Assembly (NCBI GenBank): GCA_050184225.1
Contig: JBFXAN010000183.1
Coordinates: forward strand, 1-12,742
DNA length: 12,742 bases
From: JBFXAN01 sp050184225
Lineage (GTDB): Bacteria; Chloroflexota; Dehalococcoidia; CAUJGQ01
Direction: 5' to 3'
The notes under the pieces are model-generated. The model searched no databases. It had not been told where the DNA came from and saw only the letters and a program-made list of their open reading frames with translations. The translations under genes were made by a program, and so were the position numbers. Positions 6,495 to 12,370 of the stretch are shown here, in pieces (position 1 is the first letter of the stretch; every line of letters starts with the position of its first letter).

Positions 6495-7801
6495 TGCCGA
6501 TGGATATTGAACCTTCCGGCCCGCTCGCGGGCATCACCGTGATCGACCTCAGCACCGGCATCGGCGGTCCCTTCTGCGCCAAGATGCTCGCGGACTACGG
6601 CGCCGACGTGATCAAGATTGAGCCGCCCGGCGGCGATCCCGCGCGAAGGCTTGGCCCGTTCCCCAATACCACGCCGGATCTCGAACGCAGCCCGGCATTC
6701 CTCTATCTGAATACGAACAAGCGAAGTATTGTGCTCGATCTTGATCAGCCTGCCGAACGGGAGATCGTGCTCTCGTTGATCGACGGCGCCGACCTCGTCG
6801 TTGAGAGCTTTGCACCGGGCTGGATGGCCGCGCTCGGTTTGGCATGGCGAACGTTGAAGGCGCGCCGGCCGTCGCTCGTGCTGACCTCGGTGACACCCTT
6901 CGGACAGGACGGACCATACGCCGGATATAAGGCGCCCAACCTCGTCGCCTATGCGGTCGGTGGTCAGATGTCGATGACCGGCGATCCGGACCGCGAGCCA
7001 CTCAAGGCGGGAGGGTACCAGGCGGAATGTCAAGCCGGTCTCAATGCCTTCGCCGCCAGCGTCGCCGCCCTCTTCGCCGCTCGGCGCGACGGGACCGGCG
7101 AACACGTCGATGTCGCCGCGATGGAGTGCATGGCGGCCACACTTGAGGCATCGATGCCCTTCTATGCCTATCTCGGCCGCATCACTGGCGCCCGCCGCGG
7201 CAACGTCATGTCTTCCCTGATCGGTATCTATCCCTGCGCCGACGGCTATCTCGGCATCCACGCGATGCCCCGCAACTGGGGACCGCTGGCCGAGACGATG
7301 GGCATGCCATCACTCGCGACCGACGAACGGTTCAGCACGCAACGCGCCCGCATGGAGCACAACGACGAGCTGGTCGCCACGCTCTACGGATGGGCCGCCG
7401 ACCAACAGAAGAAGGATGTCTACCGCCGGGCCGGCACCATGCGCGGCCCGGTCGCCTACGTCCACACGCTTGAAGACCTCCAGCAGTCACCCCAGTTGCA
7501 GGCGCGACGCTACTTCCACCAGGTCGATCACCCCGCCGCCGGCCCGCTCACCTATCCCGGTAACCCCTTCTCCATGAGCGATAGCCCCTGGCAAGCGGGC
7601 CGTGCTCCGCTCCTGGACGAGCATCGAGCGGAGGTTCTGGAGAACCTCCGCGGCAGTCGGCAGTCGGCAATCGGCCAACGAGCCGGCGACTCACCAATGC
7701 CCATTGCCTTTTGCCGACTGCCGACTGCCCCTCTCCGGCATCCGCATCCTCGACCTGACGATGGTCTGGGCCGGACCCTACGCGACCCGGCTGCTCGGTG
7801 A
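6494..7801 (+). CDS. CaiB/BaiF family III CoA-transferase, subunit with Glu at the catalytic site
   Basis: 435 residues, with family landmarks VIDLSTGIGGPFCAKMLADYGADVIKIEPPGGD near the N-terminus, SMTGDPDREP at 160-169 and GTGEHVDVAAME near 205. Family III enzymes move CoA between carboxylic acids through an aspartyl-CoA anhydride. The position equivalent to Asp169 of formyl-CoA transferase (GDSNTG context) here reads AECQAG, with Glu178. Start ATG 6494 overlaps the previous stop (TAATG); ATG 6500 is an alternative. The family-like part ends near AEVLENL (about residue 385); the final 50 residues are read from a palindromic repeat and from antiphase sequence of the next gene, so the normal stop appears to have been lost or displaced. 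The next gene is a paralogue, suggesting a two-subunit enzyme as in BbsEF or SmtAB (inference). Confidence 0.85.
   Translation: MPMDIEPSGPLAGITVIDLSTGIGGPFCAKMLADYGADVIKIEPPGGDPARRLGPFPNTTPDLERSPAFLYLNTNKRSIVLDLDQPAEREIVLSLIDGADLVVESFAPGWMAALGLAWRTLKARRPSLVLTSVTPFGQDGPYAGYKAPNLVAYAVGGQMSMTGDPDREPLKAGGYQAECQAGLNAFAASVAALFAARRDGTGEHVDVAAMECMAATLEASMPFYAYLGRITGARRGNVMSSLIGIYPCADGYLGIHAMPRNWGPLAETMGMPSLATDERFSTQRARMEHNDELVATLYGWAADQQKKDVYRRAGTMRGPVAYVHTLEDLQQSPQLQARRYFHQVDHPAAGPLTYPGNPFSMSDSPWQAGRAPLLDEHRAEVLENLRGSRQSAIGQRAGDSPMPIAFCRLPTAPLRHPHPRPDDGLGRTLRDPAAR
7628..7651. repeat. 24-bp palindrome at the end of the first CoA-transferase
   Basis: GCGGAGGTTCT (7628-7638) and AGAACCTCCGC (7641-7651) are perfect 11-base inverted arms with two G bases between them. 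It encodes the last family-like residues of the first CoA-transferase (AEVLENLR). The hairpin directly abuts the next inverted repeat at 7652. It has no T-tract, so it is not a classical terminator. Confidence 0.7.
7652..7729. repeat. REP/MITE-like inverted repeat built of a heptamer
   Basis: The left arm (7652-7670) consists of GGCAGTC units and pairs perfectly over 19 bases with the right arm (7711-7729), which consists of TGCCGAC units; the loop is 40 bases. The left side continues the heptamer phase with a one-base variant (GGCAATC, then GGC). Both CoA-transferase reading frames run through it. Heptamer-based palindromes of this type are characteristic of dispersed intergenic repeats, not of coding sequence. 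Only one copy is in the window. Confidence 0.75.
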
Positions 7802-8960
7802 TATGGGCGCCGAGGTGATCAAGGTCGAGAGTACCCGGTTTTGGGACCTGCTGCGGGCGCTGAGCGGTCTTCCGCCGGACACGGAACGGCCCTGGAACAA
7901 GTCGGCTTACTTCAATCACAACAACCGGGACAAGTACGCCATCTCCCTCGACTTGGCCGGCGAGCGCGGCCGCGACCTGCTGCTCCGACTGGTTGCCCAG
8001 TGTGATGTGGTCATCGAGAACTACCGCGCGGATGTGCTCGACCGGTTTGGTCTTGGATACGAGACACTGCGGGCGGCCAAAGAGGACATCATCCTCGTCT
8101 CGATGCCCGGCCACGGCAAAACCGGTCCCGAGCGAGACTTCATCGCCTACGGTACCAACGTCGAGCAACTCGCCGGTCTCGTCTCTCTCACGGGATACCC
8201 GGATGGACCGCCGCACAAGAGCGGCATCAGCTACGGCGACCCCACCGCCGGCATCGCCGCCGCCGCTGCCGTGTCAATGGCATTGATCCACCGTCAGCGC
8301 ACGGGCCGCGGCCAGTACGTCGAGCTGGCCCAGCGCGAAAACCTGACGACGCTGATCGGCGAAGAGGTCGTCGCCTACAGCATGACCGGACGGCTGCCGG
8401 AGCGGATCGGCAACCGCGACCGGCAGCACGCGCCGCACGGTGTCTACCCCTGCGCGGGCGACGACGCCTGGATCGCGATCGCCTGCACCACCGATGCGGA
8501 ATACGCTGCACTCTGCCGTGTGATCGGTCGTCCCGACCTTGCCGAAGATCCCCGCTACCGGGAACAACGGTCACGTCACACCCATCAGGCCGGCCTGGAC
8601 GAGCCGATCGCCGCCTGGACGGCCGGCCGCGACCACTACGCCGCGATGCACGAACTCCAGGCAGCGGGCGTGCCTGCCGGCGCGGTGCTCACCGTCCCCG
8701 AAGTATTCGTCGATCCACACCTGCGTGCGCGCGGGTTCTGGGAGCAGATCGCCCATCCTGACGCCGGCATCTGGGATGTGGACGGCGTCGCCTGGCGGCT
8801 GCGGGACCGGCCCGCCCATATCCGTATCCCTGCCCCTCGATTCGCCGAGCACAACGATTACGTCTATCGCCACCTCATGGGCCTCGCCAGCGCCGAGATC
8901 GAGTCGCTCACCGAGGCCGGCGTGATCGGCGATCAGCCGGACACCAGCGTGCACCAGTAG
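7704..8960 (+). CDS. CaiB/BaiF family III CoA-transferase, subunit with catalytic Asp
   Basis: About 418 residues from TTG 7704. The N-terminal landmark is SGIRILDLTMVWAGPYATRLLGDMGAEVIKVES, the middle contains ISYGDPTAG, whose Asp (codon 8238-8240, residue 179 from TTG 7704) matches the catalytic Asp169 of formyl-CoA transferase, then TGRGQYVELAQRE, and the usual C-terminal IPAPRFAEHNDYV. The frame stays open to a GTG at 7602, but residues before LSGIRI are antiphase to the first transferase or come from the palindromic repeat, so the true start is uncertain: TTG 7704 is the closest upstream candidate, and ATG 7759 would cut into the domain. No Shine-Dalgarno is evident; reinitiation after the upstream gene is possible. 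It is paralogous to the preceding gene, overlaps it by about 98 bases, and probably forms a heteromer with it. The acid substrates cannot be inferred. Confidence 0.85.
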   Translation: MPFADCRLPLSGIRILDLTMVWAGPYATRLLGDMGAEVIKVESTRFWDLLRALSGLPPDTERPWNKSAYFNHNNRDKYAISLDLAGERGRDLLLRLVAQCDVVIENYRADVLDRFGLGYETLRAAKEDIILVSMPGHGKTGPERDFIAYGTNVEQLAGLVSLTGYPDGPPHKSGISYGDPTAGIAAAAAVSMALIHRQRTGRGQYVELAQRENLTTLIGEEVVAYSMTGRLPERIGNRDRQHAPHGVYPCAGDDAWIAIACTTDAEYAALCRVIGRPDLAEDPRYREQRSRHTHQAGLDEPIAAWTAGRDHYAAMHELQAAGVPAGAVLTVPEVFVDPHLRARGFWEQIAHPDAGIWDVDGVAWRLRDRPAHIRIPAPRFAEHNDYVYRHLMGLASAEIESLTEAGVIGDQPDTSVHQ

Positions 8961-8982
8961 CAGATCGCCCCACCGACATCAA

Positions 8983-9495
8983 TCAGCGACCCTGCATCAC
9001 CGGACGCTGCCGGCCGTCGGCGCCGGTGAGCAGATTGGCGAACCCGCCCGCGAACCGTCGCTGCAGGTATCCATCGACGCCCCACACGAGCCCCGCGGAG
9101 GCCAGCAGAAAGACCAGGCAGGCCAGGAAGAACAGCCGGTCGACCGACCCCGACAAGCTTTCCATGCCTCTCAACAGCATGTAGTTGGCCGTCAACCACA
9201 TGCCGGTCAACGCCCCGATCCGCGTCAGCAGTCCGAACAGCAGCGAGATTCCCGCCACCCACTCGCCGAGCGTAACCAGCACGGCGAACAGGTCCGCGTT
9301 GGGTAGGACCACATCTTCGAGGAACGGCTGGTAGAAACCCTGCGCCCCCCCGAGCGAGCGTTCGACGAACTGCCGGAGCGGATCGCCGCTCTCAAGCCAG
9401 TTTCCATTGGTGGTCTTGTCCCACGCGAAGGCGAGGAAGTACAGCCCGAATCCCATCCGCGTGAGCGCCAGCCCCTGACCTGAAGAAATCAGCAT
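8983..9495 (-). CDS. DoxX-family membrane protein
   Basis: 170 residues with four hydrophobic segments (about 10-25, 68-90, 93-112, 117-139) and the family-like stretch GEWVAGISLLFGLLTRIGA between the second and third. DoxX proteins are small four-helix membrane proteins, some of which form the small subunit of thiosulfate:quinone oxidoreductase or take part in redox and detoxification complexes; most have no assigned reaction. The ATG at 9493-9495 is fixed by a strong ribosome site, AAGGAGG, five bases upstream. It converges with the second CoA-transferase, whose stop is only 22 bases away, with no hairpin terminator visible between them. The extra loop of about 40 residues after the first helix (LESGDPLRQF and onward) resembles the DoxX/DoxD periplasmic loop. 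Confidence 0.85.
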   Translation of the reverse strand: MLISSGQGLALTRMGFGLYFLAFAWDKTTNGNWLESGDPLRQFVERSLGGAQGFYQPFLEDVVLPNADLFAVLVTLGEWVAGISLLFGLLTRIGALTGMWLTANYMLLRGMESLSGSVDRLFFLACLVFLLASAGLVWGVDGYLQRRFAGGFANLLTGADGRQRPVMQGR

Positions 9496-9500
9496 GCCAA

Positions 9501-9507
9501 CCTCCTT
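9501..9507 (-). promoter_or_regulatory. Strong Shine-Dalgarno of the DoxX gene
   Basis: On the minus strand AAGGAGG lies five bases before ATG. It contrasts with the leaderless starts on the plus strand and fixes the start codon. Confidence 0.75.
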
Positions 9508-9536
9508 GCGACGGGGTAGCGGTCGTCATCCGTTTG

Positions 9537-9579
9537 TGCTCGTATACGCACTACGCGGACGCTACCTACACTACGAGCA
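9537..9579. promoter_or_regulatory. Inverted repeat upstream of the DoxX gene
   Basis: TGCTCGTA (9537-9544) and TACGAGCA (9572-9579) are perfect 8-base inverted arms, 27 bases apart, in the 194-base gene-free stretch between DoxX and the zinc-ribbon gene. It lies where a promoter or operator would be expected for DoxX. A TATACG sequence on the minus strand (9546 to 9541) could be a weak -10 box, without a clear -35. Confidence 0.3.
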
Positions 9580-9689
9580 ACGGCTGGCGGCGGATTCCTC
9601 TTGACCGATGGTATTGGTGACGGCTTTCAGATGAAACACAATGAACCATGGGTCGGAGATCGCTCGTCCGCCACGTGGCTCATTGCGCA

Positions 9690-10466
9690 TCAGCCTGCCT
9701 GGCGCTGCGCCTTCTTACCGCTGATCCGGGTCATGACTCGCTCGAACAGCTTCCGCATCTCCTCCCAGAGCTTGAGCTTCTCGAAGACGAAGTAGAATAT
9801 GCCCATGAAGGCCAGGGCGGCGATGAGAGACTTGAGCATGAGCAGCAGGACAAGAATGACCAACTGAATTCCCCAGGCAAATACCCCCGTGAACAGCGGG
9901 AAGGACACCAGCCAGAGAAACATCCAACTCATCGGATTAAGAATCACACCGGGATTCGGATCCTCGGTCACGCCGGCGACGACGATCGCCGCAAGGATGA
10001 GGACCGGAATCCCGACGACGACGACGGCCACCGGCCCCTGCGAGAGAACGTAACCCGTCGTGCCCACAATCGCGCCGGGTACGCGGAAGAGCATTACCAC
10101 CGGATTGTTCGACGGACAGTCGTGGAGTAACGCATCGGTCAGATGGCAGGAGCGATACACTCGGTGGTAGAACTCAGGGATCGTGTTGAGCGGCGAGATC
10201 GCAGCGACCGGCTCATACAAGTTCCGGTCAATGAACCGGATCATCGCTTCACGGCGGGTGTCACTCCCTAGGAAAGTGAAGATGATGAAGAGTGCGGCCA
10301 GCACCGCGCCGATCACCTTCGGATTGATGAATGAAGCGGGCGTCCGCGCGGCAGGTACCGGTTCCTGCTGCGCCTGATCGTGAGGTACCGGCGTCCCGCA
10401 ACCGCCGCAGAATTGCGCGCCCACCCGAAATCGGTGTCCACACTCTCCGCAGAACAGAGTCGCCAC
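9690..10466 (-). CDS. Zinc-ribbon multipass membrane protein, function unknown
   Basis: 258 residues starting at GTG 10464-10466. An N-terminal zinc ribbon has CGEC at 6-9 and CGGC at 20-23, followed by a Gln/Pro-rich linker (31-45), one membrane helix at 50-67, an outer or loop region of about 75 residues containing Cys107 and Cys117, then three hydrophobic helices at about 145-166, 181-200 and 201-228 and a basic C-terminal tail. I do not recognise the family beyond the zinc-ribbon, which is common on bacterial membrane proteins of unknown role. GGAGAGG four bases upstream supports the GTG start. It has its own TATAAT promoter box. The Cys107/Cys117 pair could form a disulfide if the loop is extracytoplasmic (inference). 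Confidence 0.8.
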   Translation of the reverse strand: MATLFCGECGHRFRVGAQFCGGCGTPVPHDQAQQEPVPAARTPASFINPKVIGAVLAALFIIFTFLGSDTRREAMIRFIDRNLYEPVAAISPLNTIPEFYHRVYRSCHLTDALLHDCPSNNPVVMLFRVPGAIVGTTGYVLSQGPVAVVVVGIPVLILAAIVVAGVTEDPNPGVILNPMSWMFLWLVSFPLFTGVFAWGIQLVILVLLLMLKSLIAALAFMGIFYFVFEKLKLWEEMRKLFERVMTRISGKKAQRQAG

Positions 10467-10470
10467 GGGA

Positions 10471-10477
10471 CCTCTCC
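10471..10477 (-). promoter_or_regulatory. Shine-Dalgarno supporting the GTG start of the zinc-ribbon gene
   Basis: GGAGAGG on the minus strand, four bases before GTG. There is no ATG nearby in frame, so this site decides the start. Confidence 0.6.
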
Positions 10478-10505
10478 GTCGATTCCAGTCACCAGCATCA
10501 TGCAG

Positions 10506-10546
10506 GTACCGAACCCATTCGAGCCGGTATTATACGGAATCGGTAC
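10506..10546. promoter_or_regulatory. Inverted repeat flanking the zinc-ribbon promoter
   Basis: GTACCGA (10506-10512) and TCGGTAC (10540-10546) are perfect 7-base inverted arms, 27 bases apart, one on each side of the TATAAT box at 10529-10534. This placement suits a repressor that brackets the promoter, but chance is not excluded. Confidence 0.3.
10529..10534 (-). promoter_or_regulatory. Consensus TATAAT -10 box of the zinc-ribbon gene
   Basis: A perfect TATAAT on the minus strand in an otherwise GC-rich stretch, giving a leader of about 55 bases before the GTG. No good -35 hexamer is found at 16-18 bases. Confidence 0.5.
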
Positions 10547-10637
10547 ATGAATCGCGACGCGGAACTTCACCTACCGGCTGAGCTAATCGCGCGCGACGGC
10601 GCTGGCACAACATGTCGGGGAAGTCAAGGGCGGTGGC

Positions 10638-11198
10638 TCAGTCCACGCGCAGCGTCGCGAACAACTCGGCAACGGTCAGCTTGAAGCCGGGTAACACGAC
10701 ATCGAGGTCGATGCGGTCATCGCCGCCCCGCCGCTGCTCGCTGGCGGGCGTAAATCGGGTTACGGTCCGCGACGGATGGTGAACGAAGAGCGCGATGAGC
10801 ACGCCGTTGGCGACGTACCAGCGGCACTTGTTCCGCTCGTCGCCGAGCACCTGTCCGGGCGAGAAGATCTCTATCGCGATATCCGGTGGTGTGCGGAAGT
10901 ACGTCTCAATCAGGCCCTCGGCGGTGCGCGGGATGCGCGACCAGCGATAGACGCCGATGTCCGGAACAGTGGAGCGACCGGCGAAGGTTGTACGAATCTC
11001 CGTGAATGCCATCGCCAGCCGGCGCGGCTCGCTGAATTCGCCGATGAGCTGGCTGAACTTGTACTGAAGGCGGGCGTGCTCTCCGAGCGGGGACACCTTC
11101 TGCGTAACCCTCCCGTCGGCGAATTCGAGGGCAGGCTGCTGCTCCGGCAGCGCGAGGAACTGCTCCAGGGTGATCGCGCCGGAACGCGTGCTGGTCAT
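10638..11198 (-). CDS. Uma2-family PD-(D/E)XK nuclease-fold protein
   Basis: 186 residues from ATG 11198. It shows the Uma2 (DUF820) pattern: an early ALEFADGRV segment with Glu25, VPDIGVYR with Asp80, PPDIAIEIFSPGQ with Glu110, and Lys124 followed by RWYVANGV, the set expected for a PD-(D/E)XK metal site. Uma2 proteins are numerous in Chloroflexota and cyanobacteria and are thought to be nuclease-like, with no agreed function. The frame is also open to ATG 11213, but GGAGG eight bases before 11198 and the ATGA overlap with an upstream small ORF favour the inner start. It lies downstream of the toxin-antitoxin pair, on the same strand, and may be part of a small accessory island. Confidence 0.87.
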   Translation of the reverse strand: MTSTRSGAITLEQFLALPEQQPALEFADGRVTQKVSPLGEHARLQYKFSQLIGEFSEPRRLAMAFTEIRTTFAGRSTVPDIGVYRWSRIPRTAEGLIETYFRTPPDIAIEIFSPGQVLGDERNKCRWYVANGVLIALFVHHPSRTVTRFTPASEQRRGGDDRIDLDVVLPGFKLTVAELFATLRVD

Positions 11199-11308
11199 GA
11201 GACGGCCCTCCATCGCCGGCGGTCGACTTCAGGATAGCAGTCGTAAGAGCCGGGAGCCGTCTCGTCGCCCGCGACCTCGTTCAGGAGGAACTCGAAGTCG
11301 GGCGGCAT
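11195..11308 (-). CDS. Possible 37-residue small protein coupled to Uma2
   Basis: From ATG 11306-11308 the frame encodes 37 acidic residues beginning MPPDFEFLLNEVAGDE and ending RRWRAVS; a GTG at 11324-11326 would give 43. Its TGA (11195-11197) overlaps the preferred Uma2 ATG as ATGA, the classic signature of translational coupling. Composition is protein-like (Trp, Phe, Tyr, Asp, Glu) rather than the Arg/Pro-rich pattern of antisense shadows in this window. No convincing Shine-Dalgarno is seen and I recognise no family, so it stays a candidate. Confidence 0.35.
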   Translation of the reverse strand: MPPDFEFLLNEVAGDETAPGSYDCYPEVDRRRWRAVS

Positions 11309-11352
11309 CCCATCAACCCAGTCCACCGTCGCGGGCGTACGCGAGCAAGCCT

Positions 11353-11772
11353 TTAGCTCACGTTTTCCACCCACAGCATCGCTTGCTCGTACGGCGTGTC
11401 CAGAGCCGCGTTGTAGAAGCGACGGTCGGCGTTGACTAACTGGCATCCTTGCGTGCGAGCGAGCGCGAGATACATGTTGTCGTAGGCTGTGCGCCCGGAC
11501 TCACAGGCGATGTCGAATGCTGCCGGCATGACGGTCGCCGGTGCATGGAGGTGTAGCCGGACCCTGAGCAGTGCGTTCAGCGCATCGCGCGCGTGCTCGA
11601 CTGTGGCGTCACCACGGCGCACATACTTCCAGGCAACATTCGCAAATTCGGCGATCAGCAGGTCCGGCGCTAAGAGCGTATGAGCCGGACTGAACAGCCG
11701 GCTCGCGGCGTCGCTGTACTCCTTCTCGAAGTACCACTTCACGGCCGTACTGGCATCGACGGTCGCGATCAT
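11353..11772 (-). CDS. VapC-like PIN-domain ribonuclease toxin
   Basis: 139 residues, standard length for VapC. The PIN acidic residues are present: Asp6 in VDAS, Glu42 in LIAEFANV, Asp98 in TAYDNMYLALA and Asp116 in VNADRRF. This type cleaves specific RNAs, often tRNA or rRNA, until held by its antitoxin. The ATG (11770-11772) overlaps the antitoxin stop as ATGA, four bases, the usual arrangement for coupled translation. All catalytic residues are intact, so the toxin should be active when released. Downstream are the small ORF and Uma2 on the same strand. Confidence 0.92.
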   Translation of the reverse strand: MIATVDASTAVKWYFEKEYSDAASRLFSPAHTLLAPDLLIAEFANVAWKYVRRGDATVEHARDALNALLRVRLHLHAPATVMPAAFDIACESGRTAYDNMYLALARTQGCQLVNADRRFYNAALDTPYEQAMLWVENVS

Positions 11773-12002
11773 CGCTCGCGGTCCTCGCGGATCAACTCAG
11801 CGCTGTCCGAGAAGCGCCGGCCGCCGAACCCTCGACGGATCCGCTCCGCCTCCGCACGCGCCTCCTCCATCGACTTCTTCTGCGATTCCTCGCGGAGGAT
11901 TGCCGCCACCTCCGCCTGCAATGAGCGACCATGGCTCTGCGCCCGCTGCTTGAGTCGTTCGACCACTTCAGGCTCCAGGTTCCGAACCAGGATCTGCGCC
12001 AT
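11769..12002 (-). CDS. FitA/VapB-like ribbon-helix-helix antitoxin
   Basis: 77 residues from ATG 12000-12002. The N-terminus MAQILVRNLEPEVVERLKQRAQSHGRSLQAEVAAILREE is the FitA-like ribbon-helix-helix: a DNA-binding strand (ILVRNL) and two helices. The charged C-terminal half (AEAERIRRGFGGRRF) would wrap the PIN toxin. A GTG directly before the ATG (12003-12005) is an alternative start: the AGGAGG at 12011-12016 is 8 bases from ATG and 5 from GTG. The first gene of the pair, it should repress its own promoter together with the toxin, as is known for FitAB and VapBC. Context: autoregulated toxin-antitoxin module after a hairpin. Confidence 0.92.
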   Translation of the reverse strand: MAQILVRNLEPEVVERLKQRAQSHGRSLQAEVAAILREESQKKSMEEARAEAERIRRGFGGRRFSDSAELIREDRER

Positions 12003-12010
12003 CACGCCTG

Positions 12011-12019
12011 CCTCCTCTC
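12011..12019 (-). promoter_or_regulatory. Shine-Dalgarno of the antitoxin gene
   Basis: GAGAGGAGG on the minus strand, strongly complementary to 16S rRNA. Its distance fits either the GTG (5 bases) or the ATG (8 bases). Confidence 0.6.
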
Positions 12020-12032
12020 TGTCAAGGCTATC

Positions 12033-12038
12033 ATTATG
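12033..12038 (-). promoter_or_regulatory. Candidate -10 box of the antitoxin-toxin operon
   Basis: CATAAT on the minus strand (five of six consensus bases) would start transcription about 24 bases before the antitoxin. The -35 region is not consensus but falls at the edge of the hairpin at 12060-12079. Confidence 0.35.
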
Positions 12039-12059
12039 CTAGCACGACCTGGAGGCCGC

Positions 12060-12079
12060 ATGGCGGTTTGTTCCGCCAT
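12060..12079. terminator. Hairpin between the 88-residue gene and the antitoxin operon
   Basis: ATGGCGG (12060-12066) and CCGCCAT (12073-12079) form a perfect 7-base stem with a 6-base loop. It follows the stop of the 12095 gene by 15 bases, fitting a terminator, but there is no T-tract. Because it also meets the expected -35 region of the antitoxin promoter, an operator role is an alternative. Confidence 0.4.
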
Positions 12080-12094
12080 CGAGTGATGAGGTGT

Positions 12095-12361
12095 TCAGGC
12101 GCGTGGCGCTTCGCCCTCGGACGTCTCGACGCTCTCACCGTCCGTCGCCTCCCCAAACTCCTCGCCGGCGGCAAGCATTGCTCCAAGCCGGCTGATGAAG
12201 GCGATCGAGGGCAACGCCATCGCCTTTTGGTGCGGCAGCATGAAGTTCTGCAACAGGCCATAGGCGGCCATGCTCAGAGCGAAGGCACCGAGCAGGTCGC
12301 GCACCTCATCGTGCGCCAGGCGCACCGTCGCCGCGCCCTGCTCGGAGCGGATTACATCCAC
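12095..12361 (-). CDS. Hypothetical 88-residue protein downstream of enoyl-CoA hydratase
   Basis: 88 residues from GTG 12359-12361, nine bases after the stop of the hydratase gene, so probably in the same operon. It opens with VIRSEQGAATVRLAHDEVRDLLGA, then a helical, fairly hydrophobic stretch (FALSMAAYGLLQNFMLP, about 27-43) with no clear membrane segment, and ends in an acidic tail (EEFGEATDGESVETSEGE). I recognise no family. GGGCCGG upstream is only a weak ribosome site. Residue make-up and operon position support a real gene; the function is unknown. Confidence 0.55.
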   Translation of the reverse strand: MDVIRSEQGAATVRLAHDEVRDLLGAFALSMAAYGLLQNFMLPHQKAMALPSIAFISRLGAMLAAGEEFGEATDGESVETSEGEAPRA

Positions 12362-12370
12362 GGTCCGGCC

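Noticed and set aside
6281..7261. 326-residue minus-strand frame with a Gly/Val-rich end
   Set aside because: The Gly/Val repeat is the reverse reading of the Pro/Thr tail; the rest is antisense to the CoA-transferase.
9601..9795. 64-residue plus-strand frame in the gap before the DoxX gene
   Set aside because: TTG start, no ribosome site, and the second half is antisense to the zinc-ribbon gene.
9648..10130. 160-residue plus-strand acidic frame
   Set aside because: Antisense of the hydrophobic helices of the zinc-ribbon protein, which has its own ribosome site and promoter.
12020..12025. Consensus TTGACA -35 hexamer on the minus strand before the antitoxin
   Set aside because: At 17 bases downstream lies the start codon, not a -10 box; it cannot serve this gene as a -35.
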